From Nitrosomonas sp. (GTDB taxonomy: Bacteria > Pseudomonadota > Gammaproteobacteria > Burkholderiales > Nitrosomonadaceae): a stretch of DNA of 52,153 nucleotides. Under the pieces are notes generated by a model. The model was not told where the DNA came from. It did no database searches and worked only from the letters and a program-made list of their open reading frames with translations. Below are positions 35,651 through 45,179 of this stretch, piece after piece. Within the stretch, counting starts at the first letter, position 1, and every line of letters begins with the position of its first letter. Location: contig JAGRFM010000008.1 in NCBI GenBank assembly GCA_020446045.1, forward strand, positions 1 through 52,153, in the 5' to 3' direction. Made by a program: the position numbers and the translations under genes.

Positions 35651-36850
35651 TTGAAATCTGATACATTGCAGTTTTTCGCTCCCTGTCCCAGGGGGCTGGA
35701 ATCCGTTCTGGCGGATGAATTGACCGCGTTACATGCCGTTTCGATTCAATCAACCCATGGTGGCGTATATTTCCAGGGAAGCTGGCAAACCTGCTTTCTG
35801 GCGAATCTTCATAGCCGTATTGCCAGTCGCATCTTGTGGCAAGTCACCAAAAAACCGTACCGCAACGAACAGGATATCTATAACATCGCTTTTGCGTTGC
35901 CGTGGCATGAATGGTTTAATCCTGAATTGACACTTCGCGTCAATCTCGCCGCGATCAAATGTCCGTTGCGCAGCCTGGATTTTATTACCCTTAAAATCAA
36001 GGATGCCGTATGCGATAAATTCCGCAAAGTATCGCGCAAACGGCCGAATATTGATACCGTAGCACCCGATATTCGAATCCATGGTTTTCTGGATGCACGA
36101 CAGCTCTCGCTTTATCTGGATACCTCTGGTGAGGCCTTGTTTAAACGCGGCAACCGGAAAAAAGCCGGCATTGCTCCATTACGCGAGAATCTGGCTGCCG
36201 GTATTCTGCATCTCACCGGCTGGCGGCCGGGTATCCCGTTACTGGACCCCATGTGCGGCAGCGGGACTTTTTTGCTAGAGGCTGCGCAAATTGCTTTAAA
36301 GATTCCCCCCGGTTCACAGCGCCAGTTTGCATTTGAGCACTTCAATCAATTTGATCAAGCACTATGGCATAAACTCAGAAACAAAGCGATTTCAGATCAA
36401 CTACCGGTTACACGTCAACCGATATTCGGAAGTGATTTATACGGATATGCACTGGCCGATGCACGCACCAACCTGGAAGCAGCGGAACTGATTGATGCGG
36501 TACATTTAAAACAAGCAAATATCCTCGAAATATCAGCTCCCGAATCACATGGCATACTGGTTACCAATCCACCTTACGGCGTACGGATCGGCGAAAAACC
36601 ATTACTGGATTCTTTCTACCCAAAACTTGGTGATGTACTAAAAAACAAATTCAGCGGATGGAAAGCATATATTTTTTCTGCCGACACAACGCTATCCAAA
36701 ACCATACGTCTTAAAGCATCCAGACGTATCCCTTTGTTTAACGGTGCATTAGAGTGCCGCCTGCTGGAATATAAACTGATAGCAGGCAGTATGCGCAAAA
36801 TGCCTCATAATACTGAAAATCAAAAAGCGCACAAGCAAGTGATAGTTTGA
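35651..36850 (+). CDS. THUMP-domain rRNA guanine-N2 methyltransferase (RlmL N-terminal type)
   Basis: The 399-aa protein starts at TTG with the N-terminal motif FAPCPRGLESVLADEL, followed by a THUMP domain (about 40-150). The SAM-binding motif is LDPMCGSGTFLLEAA near residue 200, and the catalytic motif VTNPPYGVRIGE near residue 303. It matches the RlmL half that makes m2G2445 in 23S rRNA, without the RlmK half fused in E. coli. Equivalent short forms are common in betaproteobacteria. Confidence 0.88.
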   Translation: MKSDTLQFFAPCPRGLESVLADELTALHAVSIQSTHGGVYFQGSWQTCFLANLHSRIASRILWQVTKKPYRNEQDIYNIAFALPWHEWFNPELTLRVNLAAIKCPLRSLDFITLKIKDAVCDKFRKVSRKRPNIDTVAPDIRIHGFLDARQLSLYLDTSGEALFKRGNRKKAGIAPLRENLAAGILHLTGWRPGIPLLDPMCGSGTFLLEAAQIALKIPPGSQRQFAFEHFNQFDQALWHKLRNKAISDQLPVTRQPIFGSDLYGYALADARTNLEAAELIDAVHLKQANILEISAPESHGILVTNPPYGVRIGEKPLLDSFYPKLGDVLKNKFSGWKAYIFSADTTLSKTIRLKASRRIPLFNGALECRLLEYKLIAGSMRKMPHNTENQKAHKQVIV

Positions 36851-36879
36851 TTGACATTTGGCATAGTCTGAAATAAAAT
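36851..36879 (+). promoter_or_regulatory. Sigma-70 promoter of rplM-rpsI
   Basis: TTGACA (36851-36856), a 17-bp spacer and TAAAAT (36874-36879) form a near-consensus promoter about 37 bp before the rplM start. Confidence 0.75.
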
Positions 36880-36915
36880 TGCCGGCTCTTTTAGATATGC
36901 ATGATAGGTTCTTTC

Positions 36916-37350
36916 GTGAAAACATTTTCAGCCAAACCCCACGAAGTCAAACATGACTGGTTTGTAATTGATGCCACCGATAAAGTGCTCGGACGACTTG
37001 CGTCGATCATCGCGCATCGCCTGCGCGGCAAACATAAAGCAATTTACACACCGCATGTGGATACCGGTGACTACATTATTGTCATTAATGTTGACAAACT
37101 CCGCGTAACCGGAAATAAAGCGGAAGATAAAAAGTATTACAGGCATACGGGCTACCCCGGCGGCATTTATGAGACAACATTCGGCAAAATGCATGCACGC
37201 TTTCCTGAAAGGCCGCTAATGAAAGCAGTTAAAGGTATGTTACCTAAAGGTCCTCTGGGATACGCAATGATCAAAAAACTCAAACTGTATGCTGGTGACT
37301 CGCATCCGCATGCAGCACAACAACCACAACCACTGGAAATTAGAGCTTAA
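36916..37350 (+). CDS. rplM: 50S ribosomal protein L13
   Basis: The protein from the GTG at 36916 begins [20 protein letters not shown], the normal L13 N-terminus. ATAGG lies 7 bases upstream. An in-frame ATG at 36901 would add five unusual residues. Core motifs are [26 protein letters not shown] and [10 protein letters not shown]. It is followed by rpsI after 3 bp, in the universal rplM-rpsI operon. It binds 23S rRNA. Confidence 0.95.
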   Translation: MKTFSAKPHEVKHDWFVIDATDKVLGRLASIIAHRLRGKHKAIYTPHVDTGDYIIVINVDKLRVTGNKAEDKKYYRHTGYPGGIYETTFGKMHARFPERPLMKAVKGMLPKGPLGYAMIKKLKLYAGDSHPHAAQQPQPLEIRA

Positions 37351-37353
37351 GTT

Positions 37354-37746
37354 ATGAGTACTCAGTATAATTACGGTACAGGTCGACGTAAAAGTGCAGT
37401 TGCGCGTGTTTTCATAAAATCCGGAACCGGTTCGATTATTATTAACAACAAACCAATTGATGAGTTTTTTTCCCGTGAAACCGGACGCATGATTGCCCGT
37501 CAACCACTTGAGTTAACGGATAACCTGACAACATTTGATATCATGGTTAATATTCATGGCGGCGGCGAATCCGGTCAGGCAGGCGCTGTACGGCATGGCA
37601 TTACACGGGCTTTAATTGACTATGATGCTGAACTCAAGCCCATTTTAAGCAAAGCGGGGCTTGTAACACGCGATGCGCGCGAAGTGGAGCGGAAGAAAGT
37701 AGGCTTGCGAAAAGCAAGGCGGCGCAAACAATTCTCAAAGCGCTAG
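37354..37746 (+). CDS. rpsI: 30S ribosomal protein S9
   Basis: The 130-aa protein begins with [20 protein letters not shown] and ends in the arginine-rich [11 protein letters not shown] tail that reaches the ribosomal P site. [15 protein letters not shown] is also conserved. Operon with rplM; a strong terminator follows. Confidence 0.98.
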   Translation: MSTQYNYGTGRRKSAVARVFIKSGTGSIIINNKPIDEFFSRETGRMIARQPLELTDNLTTFDIMVNIHGGGESGQAGAVRHGITRALIDYDAELKPILSKAGLVTRDAREVERKKVGLRKARRRKQFSKR

Positions 37747-37773
37747 ATACGAATACAAACCGTATACTATCTC

Positions 37774-37803
37774 AAAAAGCCGCTCGAACAGTAGCGGCTT
37801 TTT
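37774..37803 (+). terminator. Intrinsic terminator of rplM-rpsI
   Basis: AAAAAGCCGCT (37774-37784) pairs with AGCGGCTTTTT (37793-37803) across an 8-nt loop, ending in a T-run. Confidence 0.9.
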
Positions 37804-37869
37804 TGTTTTATTTTTATCAAATTTTTGTCAGAATCACATCCAAGATAAAAAATTTAATTAGGTTTACAC

Positions 37870-38904
37870 ATGATTAAGGTTGGAATTGTTGGCGGAACCG
37901 GTTATACCGGCGTTGAATTATTGCGATTTCTAATTCAACACCCCAAAGTAAAAATCAAAACGATAACATCGCGCAGCGAAGCTGGCATGCCCGTGGCTGA
38001 TTTATTTACCAGCTTGAGGGGACATATCGATTTAAAATTCAGCGATCCTTCTGAATCCAAACTTGAAAAATGCGATTTGGTTTTTTTTGCAACGCCCAAT
38101 GGAATTGCCATGCAGCAAGCAAGAGAATTAATTAAGGCAGGCGTAAAAATCATTGACTTGGCAGCTGATTTCCGCATTAAAGATGTTAACGTTTGGGAAA
38201 AATGGTACGGCATGAAGCACGCTTGTCCTGAACTGGTCAAAGAAGCCGTATATGGCTTACCTGAAATTAATCGTGATCACGTCAAAAAAGCACGACTGGT
38301 TGCCAATCCGGGATGCTATCCTACGGCAGTACAGTTAGGGTTTCTGCCACTGATTGAAGCAGGATTGATCAATACCAATCAGCTGATTGCAGATGTAAAG
38401 TCAGGAGTTTCCGGTGCTGGCAGAAAAGCGGAAGTCCATACCTTACTTGCGGAAGCCTCTGATAATTTCAAGGCCTACGGTGTTCCTGGCCACCGCCATC
38501 ACCCGGAAATTGCCCAAGGTCTTTCCAATATTGCCGGGAAACCGGTGAGTTTAACATTTGTCCCACATTTAGTGCCTATGATACGCGGTATACACGCGAC
38601 GCTTTATGCCAAACTAACCAAGAAAAAAAATGTGGATTTACAAACTTTGTACGAAACACGCTATGCGAATGAGCAATTTGTTGATGTACTGCCTTCGGGA
38701 AAACATCCGGAAACTCGTTCAGTACGCGGCTCCAATATCTGCCGCATAGCTATACACAGACCACAAGGCGGTGATATGGTTGTCATTCTTTCTGTTACGG
38801 ATAATTTGGTTAAAGGCGCCGCCGGACAGGCAGTTCAGAATATGAATATTATGTTTGATTTTCCTGAAACACAAGGAATCAACCCTATACCCTTACTACC
38901 TTAA
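37870..38904 (+). CDS. argC: N-acetyl-gamma-glutamyl-phosphate reductase
   Basis: The 344-aa enzyme catalyses the third step of arginine synthesis. NADP fold: [16 protein letters not shown]. Catalytic C149 in [13 protein letters not shown]. Substrate motif [10 protein letters not shown] and C-terminal [15 protein letters not shown] complete the family pattern. No other arg genes are adjacent. Confidence 0.97.
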   Translation: MIKVGIVGGTGYTGVELLRFLIQHPKVKIKTITSRSEAGMPVADLFTSLRGHIDLKFSDPSESKLEKCDLVFFATPNGIAMQQARELIKAGVKIIDLAADFRIKDVNVWEKWYGMKHACPELVKEAVYGLPEINRDHVKKARLVANPGCYPTAVQLGFLPLIEAGLINTNQLIADVKSGVSGAGRKAEVHTLLAEASDNFKAYGVPGHRHHPEIAQGLSNIAGKPVSLTFVPHLVPMIRGIHATLYAKLTKKKNVDLQTLYETRYANEQFVDVLPSGKHPETRSVRGSNICRIAIHRPQGGDMVVILSVTDNLVKGAAGQAVQNMNIMFDFPETQGINPIPLLP

Positions 38905-38941
38905 ATGAGCCCATTTTGTCCGTTCAAATTTTATAATACCG

Positions 38942-39685
38942 GTGAAAAAATTATTTAAAAAAAAACCTGATTTTTTTTCTTCACGCATGGTGGTGCGCCC
39001 CTATGTTTCGTGGCCCTATCGTTTGATGATATTCACGATCATTGGTATTTTTTTACTGGCATTATCCTGGGGAATGTACGAAATAGGAAAACGGTCGTCA
39101 AATGGCAAAACCGATTCCGTATTTCAAATCAAATCAGACGACTGGTATGACGCGACGGAATGTTTGAAGAAAAATGGAGAAATACTGTGTACACAGCTGG
39201 CAGAATTAACAAGACAGTTCCAGATTCTGCAAACTACAAATGACGATCTGGTTAAGCAAACGAAGCAACTCAGCAAGGAAAACAGTCAACTCAAAGGCGA
39301 GTTGGATTTTTTTGAGCATGTCATGTCCGGTAATACAAAAATTGACAATGGTGTATCCATACATTTGTTCAATTTGAAAAAAGACAACACGCCAGGCGTG
39401 TATCGTTATTCACTGTCTCTGGTCCAAGGCGGCTCACGTGCCCAGGAATTTACCGGATATTTGAAGTTTCTGGTCAATCTGCGTCAGAACGATCAACACA
39501 AAAAAGTCATACTTACCAATAAAAATACAGAACAAAATTTTTCTGTCAGTTTCAAGTTTTATCATAGAATAGAAGAGAATTTTAAAGTACCGCCTGAAAC
39601 GGTGGTAGAAAGCATCGAAGTACAGGTGTTTGAACAAAATGATCGCCAAGCCAAATTGGCAAAAACGGTTGAATTGTCGTTATAA
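38942..39685 (+). CDS. DUF6776-family membrane protein
   Basis: The 247-aa protein starts at GTG. It has a basic N-terminus, one transmembrane helix (residues 30-48, MIFTIIGIFLLALSWGMYEI) and a coiled coil (about 75-125, LTRQFQILQTTNDDLVKQTK). A C-terminal beta-rich domain follows. The architecture resembles proteins classed as DUF6776. It lies 11 bp before a bactofilin, so it may anchor or position that cytoskeletal polymer; this is inferred from the neighbourhood only. Confidence 0.65.
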   Translation: MKKLFKKKPDFFSSRMVVRPYVSWPYRLMIFTIIGIFLLALSWGMYEIGKRSSNGKTDSVFQIKSDDWYDATECLKKNGEILCTQLAELTRQFQILQTTNDDLVKQTKQLSKENSQLKGELDFFEHVMSGNTKIDNGVSIHLFNLKKDNTPGVYRYSLSLVQGGSRAQEFTGYLKFLVNLRQNDQHKKVILTNKNTEQNFSVSFKFYHRIEENFKVPPETVVESIEVQVFEQNDRQAKLAKTVELSL

Positions 39686-39696
39686 AAAGGTTACCT

Positions 39697-40137
39697 ATGT
39701 TTAGCAAGAAGAAAAAAAACAAAGTGAATAATCATATCGATACACTGATAGGAACAAATACGCAAATTAACGGCGATATCAATTTTGCCGGAGGACTACG
39801 GATTGATGGCTATGTTAATGGAAATATCGTTGCCGATGACGAAGAACACAGCACCCTGGTACTCAGTAACGAAGGACATATAGAAGGAAAAATCCAGGTT
39901 GCTAATGTGATTATCAATGGTACGGTAAAAGGGCCCATCATCGCGACAAAATATCTTGAATTAAAAGCAAATGCACAGGTTCACGGCGATGTTCTTTATG
40001 ATGTTATTGAAATGCAACTCGGCGCCACTGTAGACGGAAAAATGTTACGCAAGGATAAAACGATCCAATCCGAAAAAATGACACCCTTAATAAGCGCAAC
40101 ACCTGATCAGCAAACTAAAAAAGGCGATGACGAGTAG
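39697..40137 (+). CDS. Bactofilin
   Basis: The 146-aa protein has the bactofilin beta-helix core: DTLIGTNTQINGDINFAGGL, RIDGYVNGNI, NEGHIEGKIQVANVIINGTV and ADAQ-like KANAQVHGDV. Charged disordered tails flank it. Bactofilins self-assemble into membrane-attached filaments that organise cell shape or wall enzymes. An M23 endopeptidase, a frequent bactofilin partner, is encoded at 41694-43034. Confidence 0.9.
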   Translation: MFSKKKKNKVNNHIDTLIGTNTQINGDINFAGGLRIDGYVNGNIVADDEEHSTLVLSNEGHIEGKIQVANVIINGTVKGPIIATKYLELKANAQVHGDVLYDVIEMQLGATVDGKMLRKDKTIQSEKMTPLISATPDQQTKKGDDE

Positions 40138-40213
40138 CATTCCTGCGCATACCAGTACATAAATTTAACTCAATCTTCTATCTACCCTATTATCTAAAAT
40201 CGGAATTTTTGAA

Positions 40214-40549
40214 ATGGAAAATACGCCTCTTGTTTTTACGGATAGTGCTGCCGGTAAAGTCAAACAGCTCATTGAAGAAGAAGGCAATCCTTCGCTTAAA
40301 CTCAGGGTTTTTATCAGTGGCGGTGGTTGCTCCGGGTTTCAATATGGATTTACGTTTGACGAGTCAATCAATGACGACGATATGGTTACGGAAAGAAATG
40401 GTGTAAAACTATTAGTCGATTCGATGAGTTTTCAATATCTTGTCGGCGCAGAGATTGATTATCAAGAAAATATCCAGGGCGCGCAATTTGTTATCAAAAA
40501 CCCAGGCGCGTCCAGCACATGCGGATGCGGATCATCGTTCTCAGTTTAA
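40214..40549 (+). CDS. erpA: Iron-sulfur cluster insertion protein ErpA
   Basis: The 111-aa A-type carrier has the three cluster cysteines C39 ([11 protein letters not shown]), C103 and C105 ([10 protein letters not shown]). Length and motif match ErpA, which delivers [4Fe-4S] clusters to proteins such as IspG and IspH; ispH is at 15255. Confidence 0.95.
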   Translation: MENTPLVFTDSAAGKVKQLIEEEGNPSLKLRVFISGGGCSGFQYGFTFDESINDDDMVTERNGVKLLVDSMSFQYLVGAEIDYQENIQGAQFVIKNPGASSTCGCGSSFSV

Positions 40550-40569
40550 ACACAAAAACTTACACTTCA

Positions 40570-41670
40570 TTATCCAGGGTAAATAGCCCCCAGTATTCGT
40601 TCACCTTTGGCACCGGTAACGGAAGGGATGTTGCCTGTAAGTCCATGTAACGTTTGATCAGCCAACCAAGCAAACGCATAAGCCTCCACCCAATCCACTG
40701 GCACGCCGAGTTCATCGGTCAGCATTACTTTCCTATCCGACAAAAGTTTCTCAAGATAGCCGACTAATAAGGTATTATGCGCGCCTCCACCACATAAAAA
40801 TACTTCATCAGCCTCAGGATGGTATTGATTGATAGCTGAAACGATTGATTTAACAGTAAGTTGCAGTAATGTACACTGCACATCTTCCGGCGACTCATGA
40901 CCTTGCAAATTATTTTCCAGCCACCTGAAATTGAACAAATCTCTTCCGGTGCTTTTGGGGGGTGGCGTTGAGAAAAAATCGGTTGCAAGAAATCTATCCA
41001 GTAACGCTGGAATTACTCTTCCAGAGGCTGCCCATTGTCCGTTTTTGTCAAAAGGCCGTCCTAAATGATGAGCGCACCAGGCATCCATCAATAAATTACC
41101 GGGGCCGCAATCAAACCCCGATACTACTTCTTGAGGATCGAGATGCGTTATGTTGGCAATACCACCGATATTAACGATGATACGTTGATGATGCGAATCC
41201 ATAAACATGGCTTTATGAAACGCAGGAACCAAAGGAGCACCCTGTCCACCGGCAGCAATGTCCCGGCTTCTGAAATCCGCAATAACTGTAGTCCGTGTTA
41301 ATTCAGCAAGCAGAGCAGCATTGCCGAGTTGTATCGTGTAACGCTTTCCATTCTCAGGGCAATGCCGGATAGTCTGGCCATGACATCCTATTGCGGCAAC
41401 ATCCTTGAGCTTTTGCGGATTATCCTGAAAAAGTTCTGTGACTGCCTTGGCATACAAGTGCGCTAATTGATTACCCATCAACGCCGCTTTATTCAGCTCA
41501 TCATTACCGGAGTGATGCAAGAACAGCAATTTGGCTTTTAGTTCATCGTTATAGGGCAGAAAGTTCGTTTTGATCAAACTTCCCGGAAATGATTCGAAAT
41601 CAACCAAGACGACATCGACACCATCCAGGCTGGTGCCTGACATGATGCCGATATAATATTTTGACTCCAA
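40570..41670 (-). CDS. anmK: Anhydro-N-acetylmuramic acid kinase
   Basis: The 366-aa sugar kinase recycles anhydroMurNAc from peptidoglycan. Motifs: GIMSGTSLDGVDVVLVDF, IGCHGQTIRH, VNIGGIANITH, GFDCGPGNLLMD and FLCGGGAHNTLL. It is convergent with erpA and follows the M23 peptidase by 23 bp on the same strand. Confidence 0.96.
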   Translation of the reverse strand: MESKYYIGIMSGTSLDGVDVVLVDFESFPGSLIKTNFLPYNDELKAKLLFLHHSGNDELNKAALMGNQLAHLYAKAVTELFQDNPQKLKDVAAIGCHGQTIRHCPENGKRYTIQLGNAALLAELTRTTVIADFRSRDIAAGGQGAPLVPAFHKAMFMDSHHQRIIVNIGGIANITHLDPQEVVSGFDCGPGNLLMDAWCAHHLGRPFDKNGQWAASGRVIPALLDRFLATDFFSTPPPKSTGRDLFNFRWLENNLQGHESPEDVQCTLLQLTVKSIVSAINQYHPEADEVFLCGGGAHNTLLVGYLEKLLSDRKVMLTDELGVPVDWVEAYAFAWLADQTLHGLTGNIPSVTGAKGERILGAIYPG

Positions 41671-41693
41671 TGAATAGCGTACTTTTTTCGAAA

Positions 41694-43034
41694 TTAATTC
41701 AAAGAAGCGAGATGAATATTTCGCATAATCTCTAAACGCGCGATCAGCGATTCTGTTTCGCTAACGAAAGTCGGCATATCTTTTTTAGCAATTGGTGAGG
41801 CGGTTGGAAGAATTACTTTAGACGGATCGCGTTGTACACCATCGACTCTCAATTCATAGTGCAAATGCGGACCGGTTGCCATTCCTGTCATACCAACGTA
41901 GCCAATCACATCACCCTGCTTGACCCGGGCTCCATTCTTCAACCCCGAAGCAAAGCGGGACAAGTGTCCATAGGCTGTTTCGTATGGCCCACTGTGCTTA
42001 ACAATAATCAGCTTGCCGTACCCCCTTTGATTGCCGGCAAAAGACACCGTACCATTGGCAGTTGCTTTGACCGGTGTGCCGGTTGGTGCAGCGTAATCAA
42101 CACCTCTATGCGCGCGCCACTCTTTCAGTACTGGATGAAAACGCGCATTGGTAAATCCTGAGCTGATTCGTGAAAATTCAAGCGGTGCTTTCAGAAAAGC
42201 CTTGCGTAAACTTTCACCTTTCGGTGTATAGTAACCAAAATCTCCGCTTGATGATTGAAAATAAATCGCCTGATGCATTTTTCCCTTGTTGACGAATTCA
42301 ATGGCCAGCACTTTACCGGTTTTGGTATATTCGCCGTCATTGTTCATGAGGTTTTCATAGACAACAGTAAAGCGGTCGCCTTTTCGTAGATCCCGGTGAA
42401 AATCAACTTCAGAAGCCAGTATTTCAATCATTTGACCGGCTACATTACCTGGTATCCCGGCTTTATCGGTCGCTCCAAACAATGAACTGTTAACCACACC
42501 TGATTTCATCTGAATCTGTGATTCCAATTCAATGGTTTGTTCGGACAGCTTAAAGCCATTGTCCGTTTTTTCCATCAGAAACAATTCTTCTTTCCCGAAG
42601 AAATAACGCAACGTTAACAGTTCTCCACTCGCTGTGGTTTGGGCCTGAATCGCTTTTCCCGGCACTAACTGACGCATTGCGCGACTGTCGCGCGCTGCGC
42701 GCATAAATTCAACTTTGTCTTGTGGATTGATGTTCAAGCGGTCAAGAATCGCTGAAGCCGTATCGCCTCGACGAATAGTTTCCTGTTGCCAGAAAGGTTG
42801 ATTGGAATCCGCTTCAAGTTCAAGAAAAACATCCGGAAGATATAAATCCCGTACGACTTCTTCGATTGGAATATCCTGGTAAAGGGTTTTATTCGGCGCA
42901 ATACCAAACGCTGTAACAAAGCCGAACAAGGGGATGGTAGACAAAACAATTAACCAGCGAAGCTTTTTTTTGGTCAATCGGTGTGTTTTTTGAGCTAGAA
43001 TTCTTGGTTTGCTACGTATGGGCATAAATCGCAT
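41694..43034 (-). CDS. M23 family peptidoglycan endopeptidase
   Basis: The 446-aa protein has an N-terminal membrane anchor (about residues 26-46), a linker domain with Opacity-associated/LysM-like features, and a C-terminal LytM domain. Zinc ligands are visible in HRGVDYAAPTG and GPHLHYELR. The family includes MepM, which opens cross-links during wall growth. AAAGGAGG lies 10 bases before the start. It is co-directional with anmK. Confidence 0.93.
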   Translation of the reverse strand: MRFMPIRSKPRILAQKTHRLTKKKLRWLIVLSTIPLFGFVTAFGIAPNKTLYQDIPIEEVVRDLYLPDVFLELEADSNQPFWQQETIRRGDTASAILDRLNINPQDKVEFMRAARDSRAMRQLVPGKAIQAQTTASGELLTLRYFFGKEELFLMEKTDNGFKLSEQTIELESQIQMKSGVVNSSLFGATDKAGIPGNVAGQMIEILASEVDFHRDLRKGDRFTVVYENLMNNDGEYTKTGKVLAIEFVNKGKMHQAIYFQSSSGDFGYYTPKGESLRKAFLKAPLEFSRISSGFTNARFHPVLKEWRAHRGVDYAAPTGTPVKATANGTVSFAGNQRGYGKLIIVKHSGPYETAYGHLSRFASGLKNGARVKQGDVIGYVGMTGMATGPHLHYELRVDGVQRDPSKVILPTASPIAKKDMPTFVSETESLIARLEIMRNIHLASLN

Positions 43035-43118
43035 ACAGGATATTCCTCCTTTGCTTTATTTAAATTCATGTCATGCTACAAAAAAACCTTATGATTTTAA
43101 CATGAATTTTTCCAAACG

Positions 43119-43134
43119 TTGTACTAAGGTACAA
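43119..43134. promoter_or_regulatory. Inverted repeat in the M23/tyrS divergent promoter region
   Basis: TTGTAC, four bases, GTACAA: a perfect 6-bp inverted repeat between the divergent peptidase and tyrS genes. TACAAT at 43130 could double as a -10 box for tyrS. Confidence 0.4.
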
Positions 43135-43204
43135 TTAAAAATGGAATGAATGTATTTTATGCGGAGCAAAAAAACCGTTAGAAGTTTTTTAAAGATTATT
43201 TATC

Positions 43205-44407
43205 GTGAACACATCAGTAAGCCAACAATTAGACATTATAAAATACGGTAGCCATGAGCTATTAATTGAAAAAGAGCTGGAAGCCAAGCTCAATTCGGGC
43301 ATTCCATTACGGGTAAAAGCCGGATTTGACCCTACAGCACCTGATTTACACCTCGGCCATGCCGTGTTATTGAACAAAATGCGCCAACTTCAGGATCTTG
43401 GGCATCACATATTGTTTTTGATCGGGGATTTCACCGGCATGATCGGCGATCCCAGCGGAAAAAATGCGACGCGTCCACCGTTGACGCGTGAACAGATAGC
43501 CGAAAATGCGAAATCCTATACAGATCAGGTTTTTAAGATTTTACATCCGGAAAAAACCGAGATTGTCTTTAATTCGACCTGGATGGATGAATTTAATGCG
43601 GCGGATTTAATCCGTCTGGCAGCAACCTATACCGTCGCACGCATGCTTGAACGCGATGATTTTGAAAAGCGTTACAAAAACAATCAATCCATTGCCATCC
43701 ATGAATTTTTGTATCCACTCGTACAGGGCTATGATTCGGTTGCATTAAAAGCTGATCTGGAATTGGGCGGCACCGACCAGAAATTTAATCTCTTGATGGG
43801 ACGTGAACTGCAACGGCATTTTGAGCAACCTCAACAATGCATCCTAACCATGCCGTTGCTCGAAGGACTCGACGGTATCAATAAAATGTCCAAGTCACTC
43901 AATAATTATATCGGCATTACTGAAAGCCCTACCGAAATTTTTGGTAAATTAATGTCCGTATCGGATCAATTAATGTGGCGTTATATAGATCTGTTATCGT
44001 TTGAATCTATTGAAACAATCCGCAAATGGAAAAAAGAAGTCAACGATGGCCGCAATCCAAGGGACATCAAAGTGCTTTTTGCACAAGAGATTGTCTCACG
44101 TTTCCATAGCCGGCAGGATGCAGAAGCTGCGCTGGTTGATTTTGAAACGCGTTTTAAACGTGGCGCCTTGCCGGATGATTTGCCGGAAAAAATCCTACAG
44201 ATTGCAAATAATGAGATTCTGCTAACGCAACTATTAAAACAAAGCGGATTGACTGCCAGCACCAGTGAAGCGCAACGCATGATTGACCAGGGTGCGGTAA
44301 AGCTGGATGGCGAGAAAGTTGAAGACAAAGGATTAAAGCTATCGCGTGGCGTAACAGCCATCGTTCAGGTTGGCAAACGAAAATTTGCCAAAGTAACCAT
44401 TACCTGA
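43205..44407 (+). CDS. tyrS: Tyrosyl-tRNA synthetase
   Basis: The 400-aa class I synthetase starts at GTG. Signature HLGH is at 49-52 and KMSKS at 227-231. A C-terminal S4 domain ([19 protein letters not shown]) binds tRNA. The 400-residue form with the late S4 domain is the TyrZ-like type common in betaproteobacteria. Confidence 0.97.
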   Translation: MNTSVSQQLDIIKYGSHELLIEKELEAKLNSGIPLRVKAGFDPTAPDLHLGHAVLLNKMRQLQDLGHHILFLIGDFTGMIGDPSGKNATRPPLTREQIAENAKSYTDQVFKILHPEKTEIVFNSTWMDEFNAADLIRLAATYTVARMLERDDFEKRYKNNQSIAIHEFLYPLVQGYDSVALKADLELGGTDQKFNLLMGRELQRHFEQPQQCILTMPLLEGLDGINKMSKSLNNYIGITESPTEIFGKLMSVSDQLMWRYIDLLSFESIETIRKWKKEVNDGRNPRDIKVLFAQEIVSRFHSRQDAEAALVDFETRFKRGALPDDLPEKILQIANNEILLTQLLKQSGLTASTSEAQRMIDQGAVKLDGEKVEDKGLKLSRGVTAIVQVGKRKFAKVTIT

Positions 44408-44496
44408 GTAAAGTACGCCAGTGAACCATGTAGGAAAATTGGAATCTAACGAAGCATTTATTTATTGGCTTACTGATTAAATCTAAGTGATGTGAT

Positions 44497-44946
44497 ATGG
44501 CGCTCGATAAAATTTATACCTTACAAACCGGTGTCAGCCTGAAAGTTTCAACGGATACCCTACAGGATTTAATTGTCAGGGATAGCAACGAAAAAATTCT
44601 ACCGGAATTGGGAAATATTCGGTGCACATCGGATTTGCACGACTTCCTGACCGTCGTTGTCCTCAAAGGCGCTAACGGATTGATAACAAGAAGGCAACAA
44701 TGGATTAGCAAAAAAAACAAAGCTAATTTAATCGCTGCACGGCCTGTCCCTTTTCAAGATTTTTGTCTTTTTTTCTGGAGAAATCTTGACGAAACGGATC
44801 CTGATGGTGACGAATGGAACAGAATTATTGCCGCAGACAGTTTTAATCAGCAATTGAGCATGATTCTACATAAACTCAGAGCTGCGGTACGTAACGAAAA
44901 TCACGAACCGGCCATGATAGAGAATCTGAACTTCGGATCCATATAA
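44497..44946 (+). CDS. Hypothetical protein, 149 aa
   Basis: I do not recognise this soluble-looking protein. It begins MALDKIYTLQTGVSLKVSTD, has no signal peptide or membrane segment, and contains an acidic patch (NLDETDPDGDEWN) after an aromatic stretch (PFQDFCLFFWR). Composition resembles neighbouring genes. It lies 89 bp after tyrS and 233 bp before the protoglobin, from which it is separated by two palindromes. Confidence 0.6.
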   Translation: MALDKIYTLQTGVSLKVSTDTLQDLIVRDSNEKILPELGNIRCTSDLHDFLTVVVLKGANGLITRRQQWISKKNKANLIAARPVPFQDFCLFFWRNLDETDPDGDEWNRIIAADSFNQQLSMILHKLRAAVRNENHEPAMIENLNFGSI

Positions 44947-44963
44947 AATGACAACTTATCATT

Positions 44964-44980
44964 CTTGAAAATTTTTCAAG
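44964..44980. promoter_or_regulatory. Perfect 8-bp inverted repeat upstream of protoglobin
   Basis: CTTGAAAA, one base, TTTTCAAG. It contains TTGAA-N5-TTCAA, loosely like an FNR-type site but not matching the consensus. It may be an operator or a weak terminator of the upstream ORF. Confidence 0.45.
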
Positions 44981-45032
44981 AAAATCCCATATTCATTTTT
45001 GAATCAATGCTGTAAAATCGCGGTCAGCAAAA

Positions 45033-45048
45033 ATTCCGATATCGGAAT
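45033..45048. promoter_or_regulatory. Perfect 16-bp palindrome upstream of protoglobin
   Basis: ATTCCGATATCGGAAT is a perfect palindrome 132 bp before the protoglobin start. Its right arm can pair alternatively with CCGATAT at about 45056-45062. Likely an operator or alternating hairpin; no known regulator is matched. Confidence 0.5.
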
Positions 45049-45179
45049 CCTTTACCCGATATTTTGAATTCCCTGCTAAACCTACTGATATAGGACAAAG
45101 CAAAGCGATAGCTTTTGCTCACAAAATCCATCAGCAAGCTTAATTCAAACTTCAAACTGTAAATTGAAAGGAAATTTTA

